Of a stretch of 37,223 nucleotides of DNA, positions 16,399 through 23,322 are shown piece after piece (positions within the stretch are counted from its first letter, which is position 1; each line of letters opens with the position of its first letter). The position numbers and the translations under genes were made by a program. This stretch comes from DATGFB01 sp032160545 (GTDB lineage Bacteria > Actinomycetota > Actinomycetes > Mycobacteriales > Jatrophihabitantaceae). The stretch spans positions 1 to 37,223 of the forward strand of contig JAVHVN010000121.1 in NCBI GenBank assembly GCA_032160545.1, written 5' to 3'. Below the pieces are notes generated by a model. The model was not told the origin of the DNA. It did not search any database and was given only the letters and a program-made list of their open reading frames with translations.

Positions 16399-17919
16399 GT
16401 GATGACCAGACCGCTGTTGGACCCTGCCGGCATCGACCGATTCCGCGCCGCGCTAGCGGACTTCACCGTCGAAGGCGTGCACGAGTTCCTGGGTCTCACG
16501 GGCGAGTCCGCGCTTCGCCGGGCTGACCTGACCGGCGTTCACCGGTGTGCGATCGCGAGCCCCGGCCGGCTCGCAACCCTGATCCGGCTGTTCCTCCTCG
16601 GAGATGACGTCGACGAGCCGGTCGCGCGCGCCGCGCTGGCACCGCTCGACCTGGCAGAGGCCGTTGCCGCGGGTCTGGTCAGCACGTCCGCGGGCGCGGT
16701 GCGCGCCCGCCTCGACGTTCGGCCCTACACCGAGGCCGGCGACGGCGTGACTTCGTCGTGGTGGGTCGTGTCGGACTTCGGGAGCGACGTCCGCCCGGGT
16801 CCGCTCGCTGCCGACCACGTCCTCGGCATCGGCCCGGCAGCCCTCACTCTGGCGCAGGCGACGATCCGCGAACCGGTCGGCCGCGCGCTCGATGTCGGCA
16901 CCGGGTGCGGGGTCCAGGCGCTGCACCTCGCGCGGCACGCCGCCGCGGTCACCGCGACCGACATCAGCCCGCGCGCGCTGACACTCGCGGCGACGACCGC
17001 CGCGCTGAGCGGCGTTCGATGGGACCTTCGTCGGGGCTCGTTGCTCGAGCCGGTCCATGGGGAGCTGTTCGATCAGATCGTCGCCAACCCCCCATACGTC
17101 GTTTCGCCCGGCCGCAGTGGCTCCTCGGGCGGATACGACTACCGCGACAGCGGCTTTGCGGGCGACGCCGTGAGCCGGCTGCTGGTCGAAGGCCTCCCGG
17201 CGCTGCTCGGCCCGGGCGGCACGGCTCAGCTGCTCGCGAACTGGGTGATCACCGGCGACGAACTCTGGGACGAACGGCTGACCAGGTGGATGCAGGGCGG
17301 CGGTTGCGACGCCTGGGTGTGGCAGCGGGAGGTGGTCGAACCGGCCGAGTACGCCGCGCTGTGGTTGCGGGACGCCGGCGAGTTGCCGGGATCCGATCGC
17401 TATCGGGCGCGCTATGACGAATGGCTGGACTGGTTCGAACGGTCCGGCATCGTCGGGGTCGGCATGGGGCTGGTGACGCTGTGGCGCACCGACCGCTCCA
17501 ACCCGCTCATCGTCTGCGAGGACGTTCCGCAGGCGGTCGAGCACCCTATCGGTGCCGCCTTTCCTGCCTGGCACGTCCGGCAGAGCTGGCTCACCGACAA
17601 CGCCGACACCGCCCTGCTGGACTCGGTGCTGCGGTGTGCCGACAGCGTCGTACGCACCCGGCACGATGTTCGTTCGGCGGAGGGATGGCGCACGGAACTC
17701 GGCACGGTCCGCCAGATCACTGGTATGCGTTGGGAGATCGAGACCGACGACGCCGTCGCGGCAGTAATAGCCGGCTGCGATGGCGACACACCGCTGGGGG
17801 TGCTGCTCACGGTGCTGGCGGCGACCTACGGGACCGCGACGGACGAGGTGGTGGCGGCTGCGCTGCCCGTCGTCCGCGATCTCGTGGCGCGCGGGTTCCT
17901 CGAGCCGGTGCTCGCGTGA
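16399..17919 (+). CDS. Class I SAM-dependent methyltransferase, HemK/PrmC-like, with extra domains
   Basis: This 506-residue protein has an N-terminal helical domain of about 150 residues of the type now called DUF7059, then a Rossmann methyltransferase. Motif I is ALDVGTGCGVQALHLARH and motif IV is IVANPPYVVSP; NPPY is the catalytic sequence of N-methyltransferases acting on glutamine or adenine amino groups. The last about 150 residues form an additional C-terminal domain. The substrate is unknown. Streptomyces and Mycobacterium have the same three-part protein. The start GTG 16399 (followed directly by ATG) is favoured by position. The stop overlaps the dtd start by four bases. Confidence 0.85.
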   Translation: MMTRPLLDPAGIDRFRAALADFTVEGVHEFLGLTGESALRRADLTGVHRCAIASPGRLATLIRLFLLGDDVDEPVARAALAPLDLAEAVAAGLVSTSAGAVRARLDVRPYTEAGDGVTSSWWVVSDFGSDVRPGPLAADHVLGIGPAALTLAQATIREPVGRALDVGTGCGVQALHLARHAAAVTATDISPRALTLAATTAALSGVRWDLRRGSLLEPVHGELFDQIVANPPYVVSPGRSGSSGGYDYRDSGFAGDAVSRLLVEGLPALLGPGGTAQLLANWVITGDELWDERLTRWMQGGGCDAWVWQREVVEPAEYAALWLRDAGELPGSDRYRARYDEWLDWFERSGIVGVGMGLVTLWRTDRSNPLIVCEDVPQAVEHPIGAAFPAWHVRQSWLTDNADTALLDSVLRCADSVVRTRHDVRSAEGWRTELGTVRQITGMRWEIETDDAVAAVIAGCDGDTPLGVLLTVLAATYGTATDEVVAAALPVVRDLVARGFLEPVLA

Positions 17920-18350
17920 GAGCGGTCGTCCAGCGCGTCAGCCGGGCTCGGGTCACTGTCGACCGCGAGACCGTCGGGGAGATCGGCGCGGGGCTGCTGG
18001 TACTTGTCGGCGTGACCCACGATGACACCCTCGCCGCCGCGCACAGCTTGGCCCGCAAGATCCACGGACTGAGGATCCTGCGCGGTGAACTCGGGCTCGC
18101 GGACCTGCCGCACTCGGCCGCTTTGGTCGTGAGCCAGTTCACCCTGTACGGCGACGCCCGCAAGGGCCGGCGCCCCACCTGGGCCGCAGCAGCCGCCAGC
18201 GAGGTGGCCGAACCCCTCGTTGCCGAGGTCGTTGCGGAGCTGAGGCGCCTGGGCAGCGAGGTCGCCACCGGTCGGTTCGGGGCCGACATGGAACTCGAAT
18301 CGGTCAACGACGGCCCAGTCACGGTTCTGCTCGGCGTGCTGCCGGACTGA
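17916..18350 (+). CDS. dtd: D-aminoacyl-tRNA deacylase
   Basis: This 144-residue enzyme hydrolyses D-aminoacyl-tRNA, and Gly-tRNA(Ala), to prevent D-residues entering proteins. The opening MRAVVQRVSRARVTVD, the active-site loop VVSQFTLYGDARKGRRP and the C-terminal cross-subunit motif VNDGPVTVLLG (Gly-Pro) are all intact. It starts at the GTG 17916, overlapping the methyltransferase stop (GTGA), so it is translationally coupled to it. Confidence 0.95.
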   Translation: MRAVVQRVSRARVTVDRETVGEIGAGLLVLVGVTHDDTLAAAHSLARKIHGLRILRGELGLADLPHSAALVVSQFTLYGDARKGRRPTWAAAAASEVAEPLVAEVVAELRRLGSEVATGRFGADMELESVNDGPVTVLLGVLPD

Positions 18351-18388
18351 GCCGAGCCTGAGCGCAGGCCCCGGAAACACCCGGTTTC

Positions 18389-18416
18389 GGGAACATCGGC
18401 GTGTGGGCAACACGTT
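18389..18416 (+). promoter_or_regulatory. ECF-sigma-type promoter candidate upstream of sigB
   Basis: GGGAAC (18389-18394) and GTT (18414-18416) are 19 bases apart. This resembles the GGAAC...GTT promoters read by SigE/SigH/SigR-type ECF sigmas; in M. tuberculosis sigB is under such control. The spacer is one base longer than ideal, so this is tentative. A short imperfect hairpin (CCCGGAAAC / GTTTCGGG, 18370-18391) overlaps it and could end the dtd transcript. Confidence 0.4.
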
Positions 18417-18499
18417 GCACAAGTGAACTCAGATGGCCACGAAACACGAATACGTGGTCGTAGAGCACGATTTTCTAGCCCGAGGTGGTCCTGCCGACC

Positions 18500-19750
18500 G
18501 TGACTACAGCACGTAACGCAACTTCCCGTCCGAGCCGTTCCCGCCGCACCCCCGGCGAGGTGACGGCCGGTTCTTCGCGCTCGGCGGCACACGCGGCCCC
18601 GCGCCCAACCACCCGCGCACATCGCAGCAGCCGCGCGGCCAGGCCCGCTGGAGACACGGCCGTCGATCCGACGCTCGAGACGACGCTTGACACGACGCTG
18701 GTCGGGCGCGGCGACGATGCCTCGGCCGGGTCCGACGCGGCCGGGTCCGACGCAGCGGAGGCAGCCGAGAGCGCCGCCGTCGACATCGCCGCCGAGCAGC
18801 CGTCGCGCCGGGCAGCAGACCTCGACGAGATGGCCGCCAGCGCCGACCTGGTGCGGGTTTACCTCAACGAGATCGGCAAGGTCGCCCTGCTGACTGCGGC
18901 CGACGAGGTCGAACTCGCCAAGCGCATCGAGGCCGGGCTGTACGCGACGCACCTGCTTTCATCGCCGAACGACTTCACCGCCGCCCGCAAGCGCGAGATG
19001 CGACTGATCGTCGCCGACGGCGAGCGGGCCAAGGACCATCTGCTGCGGGCGAACCTGCGCCTCGTGGTGTCGCTGGCCAAGCGGTACACCGGTCACGGAA
19101 TGCCGTTCCTGGACCTGATCCAGGAGGGCAACCTGGGCCTGATCCGAGCGGTCGAGAAGTTCGACTACGCCAAGGGCTTCAAGTTCTCGACGTACGCCAC
19201 CTGGTGGATCCGGCAGGCGATCAGCCGGGCGATGGCGGACCAGTCGCGCACGATCCGGCTGCCCGTCCACCTCGTCGAGCAGGTCAACAAGCTGCAGCGG
19301 ATCCGCCGCGAGCTGAGCCAGGAGCTCGGTCGCGAGGCCGAGCACTCCGAGCTCGCCGAGCAGCTCGACATCACCGAGGAGCGGGTGCGCGAGTTGATGG
19401 ACCTCTCCCGCGACCTCGTCAGTCTCGACCAGACCGTCGGGGCCGACGACGACGCGTCGCTCGGCGACTTCATCGCCGACGAGCGGGCGACCAGCGCAGC
19501 GGAGAGCTCCGTCGAGGCCGGCCTGATGCGCACGCAACTGCGCGACGTACTGGGCACCCTCGAGGCCCGGGAGGCCGCGGTCGTGCGGATGCGGTACGGC
19601 CTGGACGGCGGCCAGCCGAAGACGCTGGACGAGATCGGGCGGGCATTCAAGCTCTCGCGCGAGAGGATCCGCCAGATCGAGCGCGAGACCATGGCCAAGC
19701 TGCGCCACCCGTCGCGGGCCCAGGTGCTGCGCGACTATCTCGAGAACTGA
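18500..19750 (+). CDS. sigB: Group 2 (principal-like) sigma-70 factor
   Basis: This is a 416-residue sigma factor closely related to sigA in this window, with the same blocks: region 1.2 near 112 (ADLVRVYLNEIGKVALL), region 2 near 182 (ANLRLVVSLAKRYTGHGMPF, YATWWIRQAISRAMADQ), region 3 (RTIRLPVHLVEQVNK) and the region 4.2 HTH near 374 (TLDEIGRAFKLSRERIRQIE). The N-terminal arm is shorter, Ser/Arg-rich then acidic. Non-essential stress or stationary-phase function is usual for SigB. The GTG at 18500 has GAGGTGG about 10 bases upstream; GTG 18485 is the alternative. The sigB-ideR order matches Mycobacterium. Confidence 0.9.
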   Translation: MTTARNATSRPSRSRRTPGEVTAGSSRSAAHAAPRPTTRAHRSSRAARPAGDTAVDPTLETTLDTTLVGRGDDASAGSDAAGSDAAEAAESAAVDIAAEQPSRRAADLDEMAASADLVRVYLNEIGKVALLTAADEVELAKRIEAGLYATHLLSSPNDFTAARKREMRLIVADGERAKDHLLRANLRLVVSLAKRYTGHGMPFLDLIQEGNLGLIRAVEKFDYAKGFKFSTYATWWIRQAISRAMADQSRTIRLPVHLVEQVNKLQRIRRELSQELGREAEHSELAEQLDITEERVRELMDLSRDLVSLDQTVGADDDASLGDFIADERATSAAESSVEAGLMRTQLRDVLGTLEAREAAVVRMRYGLDGGQPKTLDEIGRAFKLSRERIRQIERETMAKLRHPSRAQVLRDYLEN

Positions 19751-19765
19751 GCAACAGGCACACCA

Positions 19766-19795
19766 TCGACGGCCTCGCGAACGCGGGGCCGTCGA
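19766..19795 (+). terminator. Terminator after sigB
   Basis: TCGACGGCCTCGCG and CGCGGGGCCGTCGA form a 14-position stem with one mismatch and a 2-base loop. It lies 15 bases after the sigB stop and before the ideR promoter. Confidence 0.7.
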
Positions 19796-19853
19796 GCCTG
19801 TTCCGGTTCGTAGCGGCGAGACGGCCACCGCCGCCGATGCCTCGCATCACCAG

Positions 19854-19859
19854 TAGCAT
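19854..19859 (+). promoter_or_regulatory. ideR -10 candidate
   Basis: TAGCAT is 34 bases before the GTG of ideR. GGAGGG (19880-19885) provides the ribosome-binding site. The -35 is not obvious. Confidence 0.4.
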
Positions 19860-19893
19860 GGGCGGTCGTCCCTGGCCTTGGAGGGCGCAGGTT

Positions 19894-20589
19894 GTGAGCC
19901 ACCACAGCGATCTCATCGACACGACCCAGATGTATTTGCGGACCGTCTACGAGCTCGAAGAAGAAGGCGTCGTGGCGCTGCGCGCCCGGATCGCCGAACG
20001 GCTCGGCCAGAGCGGCCCGACCGTCAGCCAGACCGTGGCGCGCATGGAGCGGGACGGACTGCTGCACGTCGCCGACGACAGACACCTGCAGCTGACGGAG
20101 AAGGGCCAGCACGAGGCGATCAGCGTCATGCGCAAGCACCGCCTCGCCGAACGCCTGCTCGCCGACGTCATCGGGCTGGACTGGGAGGACGTGCACGTCG
20201 AGGCGTGCCGGTGGGAACACGTGATGAGCGAGGCTGTCGAACGGCGAATCGTCGCCCTGCTGCGCAAGCCGCTGGTGTGCCCGCACGGCAACCCGATTCC
20301 CGGCCTGAACGAGCTGGGCCTGCCGTTCGCGACGACCGACGACCCGTCCGCGCTGGTGACCCTGACCGCCGCGGCCGCGAGCGGCCCCGCCAGCGTGCTT
20401 GTCGACCGGATCAGCGAACAGGTTCAGCCCGACGTCGGGGCGATGCGCCAGCTGACGGCCGCCGGAGTGCGTCCTGGGCGCCGGGTCGAGATCAGCCCGA
20501 GCGCGCACGGTGTCGAGGTCGCCAACGGCACTCTCGCGATCGTTCTCGACTCACATCTGAGCGATCACGTGTTCGTGCGCTCCGCCTGA
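19894..20589 (+). CDS. ideR: Iron-dependent DtxR/IdeR-family repressor
   Basis: This metalloregulator has 231 residues. Residues 1-75 form the winged HTH (ARIAERLGQSGPTVSQTVAR, with recognition helix SGPTVSQTVARM). Metal residues are in place: M13, H and E of KHRLAER, and C105/E108/H109 in CRWEH, matching M10, C102, E105 and H106 of mycobacterial IdeR with an offset of three. A C-terminal SH3-like domain (ISEQVQPDVGAM to the end) completes the long IdeR form. It represses iron uptake when Fe(II) is bound. The GTG start has GGAGGG 8 bases upstream. The mobile element begins 44 bases after its stop. Confidence 0.94.
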   Translation: MSHHSDLIDTTQMYLRTVYELEEEGVVALRARIAERLGQSGPTVSQTVARMERDGLLHVADDRHLQLTEKGQHEAISVMRKHRLAERLLADVIGLDWEDVHVEACRWEHVMSEAVERRIVALLRKPLVCPHGNPIPGLNELGLPFATTDDPSALVTLTAAAASGPASVLVDRISEQVQPDVGAMRQLTAAGVRPGRRVEISPSAHGVEVANGTLAIVLDSHLSDHVFVRSA

Positions 20590-20625
20590 CCGGACCCTGC
20601 GTGCCGAACTCGCGGCGAGTCGGCG

Positions 20626-20633
20626 CGAGTTTG
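20626..20633. repeat. Left target-site duplication of the IS1595 element
   Basis: CGAGTTTG occurs directly before the left inverted repeat and again directly after the right one (23955-23962). Eight bases is the usual duplication length of IS1595-family insertion. Confidence 0.92.
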
Positions 20634-20658
20634 GGTGACTTACGGGTTGACAAACGCA
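20634..20658 (+). repeat. Left terminal inverted repeat (IRL)
   Basis: This 25-bp end begins GGTGACTTACGGG and ends GACAAACGCA. It matches the reverse complement of 23930-23954 in 24 of 25 positions. The single difference (T here, C in the right end) lies in TTGACA, which here forms a perfect -35 hexamer for the transposase gene. Confidence 0.93.
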
Positions 20659-20675
20659 GAGTTTTCCTGCAGACT
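20647..20675 (+). promoter_or_regulatory. Transposase promoter, -35 inside the left inverted repeat
   Basis: TTGACA (20647-20652), a 17-base spacer, and CAGACT (20670-20675) are followed 6 bases later by the ATG at 20682. Transcription would begin near the start codon, giving a leaderless mRNA with weak translation, as expected of a self-limiting transposase. Confidence 0.6.
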
Positions 20676-20681
20676 TGATCT

Positions 20682-21689
20682 ATGGCCGCGCAGGAGTTCT
20701 CGATTCTCAAGCTGGCGGACCGCCTCAAGACCGAGACGGACGCCTACCTCATGCTTGAGGATCTGCGCTGGGGCGGTGCCCCGGAGGCGTGCCCGAAGTG
20801 CGGCGGCGTCGGTCGGTGCTCGTACCTGACGCCGAAGAACGGCACGACCCGCAAGACGCGCACCGGCAGTCAGTCAGCGCGCCGCGTCTGGTTCTGCGGC
20901 CACTGCCGCCGTCAGTTCAGCGTCCTGACGAACACCGTGTTCCACGGCACGCGCATCCCGATCCGCACGTGGCTCCTCGTCATGTTCGAGCTGTGCGCGG
21001 CGAAAAACTCGATCTCCGCCGACGAGGTCGCCCGGAAGTATGAAATCCACGTCGAATCCGCCTGGCACCTGCTCCATCGTCTCCGTGAGGGCATGCGGAT
21101 GGAGCCAGTCGCGGGCCTGCTCGGCGGCGCTGTCCAGGTCGACGAGTCGTGGCTTGGCGGCGACCCGAAGAACCGTCACCGCAACGACCCGCGCGAGGTC
21201 GCACGCAAGCCACGCGCCGGAAACAGCGCAGGCCAGCGGGTCTCAGACAAGCAGCCGATCGTGGCGCTCGTGCACTACGAGACGCGGCAGGTTCACGCGA
21301 AGGCCGTCCCCGACGTGACCGCCGCGACGCTCATGCCAGCCATCGCCGAGGTCATGGACCTGAAGCGGACACATCTCCACACCGACGGCGGTGCGGCCTA
21401 CAAGGCGATCGCCAAGCACGTTGCCGCTCACGAGTACGTCGACCACGACGCGGGCGAGTACACGCGTGGCAACGTCAGCACGAACCTGGCCGAAGGATTC
21501 TTTAGTCAGGTCAAGCGCTCGATCGACGGCACCCACCACGCGGTCAGCACGGAACACCTGGACCGGTACCTGACGCAGTTCGGTTTCATGTACTCGTACT
21601 GCCGGGAGACCGACTCACAGCGCATGCGGCGCCTCGTGGGGAACGTTGAGGGACGACGCCTGCCGATGCACCCACTGACGGCGCGCTGA
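20682..21689 (+). CDS. IS1595-family transposase (ISXO2-like DDE domain)
   Basis: The transposase has 335 residues. A zinc ribbon lies at the N-terminus (C37 and C40 in CPKCGG, then C72 and C75 in FCGHCRRQF), followed by an HTH-like part (SADEVARKYEIHVESAWHLL). The ISXO2-like catalytic domain follows: first Asp near 155 (AVQVDESWLGG), second Asp near 235 (HLHTDGGAAYK), and the terminal Asn-Glu block (NLAEGFFSQVKR) near 268. The frame is uninterrupted, so the element may still be active. The ATG 24 bases inside the left repeat is the only reasonable start. Confidence 0.95.
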   Translation: MAAQEFSILKLADRLKTETDAYLMLEDLRWGGAPEACPKCGGVGRCSYLTPKNGTTRKTRTGSQSARRVWFCGHCRRQFSVLTNTVFHGTRIPIRTWLLVMFELCAAKNSISADEVARKYEIHVESAWHLLHRLREGMRMEPVAGLLGGAVQVDESWLGGDPKNRHRNDPREVARKPRAGNSAGQRVSDKQPIVALVHYETRQVHAKAVPDVTAATLMPAIAEVMDLKRTHLHTDGGAAYKAIAKHVAAHEYVDHDAGEYTRGNVSTNLAEGFFSQVKRSIDGTHHAVSTEHLDRYLTQFGFMYSYCRETDSQRMRRLVGNVEGRRLPMHPLTAR

Positions 21690-21703
21690 CTGAGTTCGCG
21701 GGA

Positions 21704-21970
21704 CTACGCGCGAGTCAGCAGCCAACTACGGTCGTCGGCCAACCCCTTGAGCACCGGGATCGGGAAGGCGTCGACGATGCGGTGCAGCATCTGCTCCGTA
21801 ATCAACGAAGGCGGGACTGCGAAGTCGATCCCGATCGGCTCGTTGTGAGCGTCGACGTCGACGGCCACGAGGTCAGAGATCTCGACCGTGTGTGTGACAG
21901 GGGTGTTGGCGCGCAGCTCTACGTAGGTAGCACCCGCCTCGACGTCGTAACTGACTATCACGGTGTCCAC
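21704..21970 (-). CDS. DUF2283 family protein, probable antitoxin partner
   Basis: This 88-residue protein from the GTG 21970 has the DUF2283 pattern: VIVSYDVEAGATYVELRANT and LVAVDVDAHNEPIGIDFAVP, a duplicated short beta segment with a conserved D...D/G turn. GGAAGG precedes the start by about 5 bases. It lies 14 bases downstream of the DUF4258 gene in one operon. DUF4258-DUF2283 pairs recur in genomes in the manner of type II toxin-antitoxin modules, with DUF2283 the likely antitoxin; this is inference from neighbours. It is convergent with the transposase, with 14 bases between. Confidence 0.8.
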   Translation of the reverse strand: MDTVIVSYDVEAGATYVELRANTPVTHTVEISDLVAVDVDAHNEPIGIDFAVPPSLITEQMLHRIVDAFPIPVLKGLADDRSWLLTRA

Positions 21971-21984
21971 GCTACCTTCCGTCG

Positions 21985-22209
21985 TCAGCCTGTCTGCATC
22001 ACCGAAACCACGTACTCAGGGTCTGTGGCCTCTACAACGACCTTGAGCACCCTTCCGTTGCGGGTAGTCCCACGAACAACGACCCGATCCTCAGGGTATT
22101 CCTCCGATGGATACTTGGCGTGCGTGTTGGTGAGGGCTTCCTCAATCTCGGCTTCGGCTATCCCGCGCTCACGCATTCGCTTACGCGCGTGCTCGCTCAG
22201 TCCGAGCAT
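21985..22209 (-). CDS. DUF4258 family protein, probable toxin
   Basis: The protein has 74 residues: MLGLSEHARKRMRERGIAEA is the classic start of DUF4258, with HA.KRM.ERGI, followed by EDRVVVRGTTRNGRVLKVVV and EYVVSVMQ. The fold is related to BrnT/RelE-like small RNases, with the His and Arg as candidate active-site residues. GAGGAGGG lies 6-7 bases before the ATG. It is first in a two-gene operon with DUF2283. No toxicity has been shown for this exact family member; the call is from family and context. Confidence 0.8.
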   Translation of the reverse strand: MLGLSEHARKRMRERGIAEAEIEEALTNTHAKYPSEEYPEDRVVVRGTTRNGRVLKVVVEATDPEYVVSVMQTG

Positions 22210-22233
22210 GACAGGCCCTCCTCGCTGCGCCTA

Positions 22234-22281
22234 CTAGCGGCCGTGTTACAAGTACGTTGCGGAAACGATCGCCGCCGCTAG
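22234..22281. promoter_or_regulatory. 8-bp inverted repeat framing the DUF4258 promoter region
   Basis: CTAGCGGC (22234-22241) and GCCGCTAG (22274-22281) face each other across 32 bases. The right arm overlaps a plus-strand -10 box TAGAGT. This is a plausible operator pair through which the antitoxin could autorepress. Confidence 0.35.
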
Positions 22282-22284
22282 AGT
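22257..22284 (+). promoter_or_regulatory. Plus-strand promoter candidate in front of the structured RNA segment
   Basis: TTGCGG (22257-22262), a 16-base spacer and TAGAGT (22279-22284) predict a start near 22291. No believable ORF follows on the plus strand before the hairpin at 22384, so the product would be a small RNA of about 135 bases. Confidence 0.4.
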
Positions 22285-22290
22285 TGAGGC

Positions 22291-22430
22291 CACGGACGGT
22301 TCATTTCTAGTGGACCGGACGGGAGTTGCACCCGCAGGGGAGGCTTCCAAGGGACTCCTGGTGGACTGCACCCCGGCCCGGTGGCCCCCGCCGTTCCTGC
22401 TTAGAGGCTCTGACGGCGGGGGCTACTCAT
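22291..22430 (+). ncRNA. Candidate small structured RNA inside the IS1595 element
   Basis: Bases 22312-22379 can fold as a compact four-way junction with no linkers. The closing helix is GGACCGG/CCGGCCC (22312-22318 with 22373-22379). Its arms are ACGGG/CCCGC with a 7-base loop, CAGGGG/CTCCTG with a 14-base loop, and GGTG/CACC with a 5-base loop. The dimensions resemble a tRNA. Read on the minus strand, the segment ends like a tRNA T-arm plus acceptor (GCGGGTGCAACTCCCGT), and two of the mismatches become G-U pairs, whereas the CAGGGG arm fits the plus strand better. Strand and class are therefore open. It is not a canonical tRNA: the anticodon arm and D-loop guanines are missing. Confidence 0.35.
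22384..22423. terminator. GC-rich terminator hairpin
   Basis: This is a perfect 11-bp stem GCCCCCGCCGT / ACGGCGGGGGC with an 18-base loop. It lies 11 bases after the stop of the minus-strand DUF5343 gene, and at the end of the candidate plus-strand RNA, so it can serve both. Confidence 0.65.
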
Positions 22431-22434
22431 CTCC

Positions 22435-23175
22435 TCATGGCGCATCGCCCTTGTCGTGGACTTCGTTACCGGAGTTTCCTGACTGGTAGCTCCGCAGCGC
22501 GCGGACAAGTCCCATCACGAAGTCCTCGTCCTCTTGGGTGGAGTACGCCATATTGACGTCCCATGTGAGCGTTACCGTCCCCCCGGACTTCAGCTGCAAG
22601 GTGCGCGCATAGCCGTTCCCCCCAGCAGGCACGGCGTTCTGTGCCGTCCCGGAGCCACCCGGGGTACCGCTTCCGTTGGACGACTTGCCCCGACGAGGCG
22701 ACGACGAGCGCCGCGGGCTGGACGGTGCGCGGCCAGACTTCACATGGTTGCTGATCGGCATGCCTGAGTACTCGGCGGCAGCAACGTAGAAGGTAAGCGC
22801 CTTGCGCTGGGAGTCGGCCGACTTCGCCCCGTACTCGCTAAGTACCTCAAGGAAGTCAGACTTCGATGCATCGGTCCCCAGCGCAACTAGTTCGGGAAAC
22901 CGGTCGCTGAGGATCTGACCGAGCTTCGCCTTGCGGCCCTCAGCCTCGCCGGCAACGACCTCGCGCAATAGATCCGTCGTGCGGTTGTTTTCGTCGATGA
23001 GGCCGAGAACCCGCAGGGCGTGCCGGAAGTGGTTCTGCGTCCCTCCGGCCATGTTGGTGAGGAAGTACTGATCGATCTTGGATGGCACGCCCTCGGTGGC
23101 CATCCGCTCGATCTGCGTCAGCAGGGTCCGAAAGGAAACATAGGGTGGAACACGGCTCGTCTGCATCTCAGTCAC
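22435..23175 (-). CDS. DUF5343 domain protein (passenger)
   Basis: This 246-residue soluble protein begins MTEMQTSRVPPYVSFRTLLT. Residues 10 to about 150 match the DUF5343 pattern: IDQYFLTNMAGGTQNHFRHA, then LRVLGLIDENNRTTDLLREV, KLGQILSDRFPEL and KALTFYVAAAEYSG. A Ser/Arg/Gly-rich linker follows (about 155-195), then a short beta C-terminus (ARTLQLKSGGTVTLTWDVN) and an acidic-flanked helix. Function is unknown; the family turns up in mobile and defence-type neighbourhoods. The GTG at 23175 has GAGGTG 8 bases upstream. A promoter TTGCTG/TACCGT lies just before it. Confidence 0.75.
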   Translation of the reverse strand: MTEMQTSRVPPYVSFRTLLTQIERMATEGVPSKIDQYFLTNMAGGTQNHFRHALRVLGLIDENNRTTDLLREVVAGEAEGRKAKLGQILSDRFPELVALGTDASKSDFLEVLSEYGAKSADSQRKALTFYVAAAEYSGMPISNHVKSGRAPSSPRRSSSPRRGKSSNGSGTPGGSGTAQNAVPAGGNGYARTLQLKSGGTVTLTWDVNMAYSTQEDEDFVMGLVRALRSYQSGNSGNEVHDKGDAP

Positions 23176-23214
23176 GACCGGAACACCTCGCCTTGGTAGT
23201 GGGTCGATGGAACA

Positions 23215-23244
23215 ACGGTAACGGAACACGCAGTGGGTCAGCAA
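23215..23244 (-). promoter_or_regulatory. Promoter candidate for the DUF5343 gene
   Basis: On the minus strand TTGCTG (23244-23239), an 18-base spacer and TACCGT (23220-23215) lie about 40 bases before the GTG. Directly upstream, ACTACCT is repeated at 23244 and 23257 (13-base period), a possible operator. Confidence 0.5.
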
Positions 23245-23309
23245 CTACCTTGTCTGACTACCTCTGACAGTGTCGGCTTGAGACCTACTGGAACAAGGGG
23301 GTAGGCCTC

Positions 23310-23315
23310 TACCGT
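23310..23315 (+). promoter_or_regulatory. Leaderless -10 box for the small passenger operon
   Basis: TACCGT is followed by 7 bases and the ATG at 23323, with no Shine-Dalgarno sequence. The same -10 sequence is used on the other strand for the DUF5343 gene, so the two units could be co-regulated. Confidence 0.45.
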
Positions 23316-23322
23316 CGGTGGT

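Noticed and set aside
22312..22379. Canonical tRNA gene
   Set aside because: The acceptor and T-arm look right on the minus strand, but the anticodon stem does not pair, T8 and the D-loop GG are absent, and the length between acceptor and T-arm is about 4 bases short.
22312..22379. B12 riboswitch fragment
   Set aside because: The minus strand has a GGTGCAA...GGTCC-like word, but the rest of the roughly 200-base cobalamin aptamer is absent.
22326..22556. 76-codon ORF across the structured segment in the mobile element
   Set aside because: It begins at TTG within the hairpin, has no ribosome-binding site and runs into the opposite DUF5343 gene; its composition is shadow-like.
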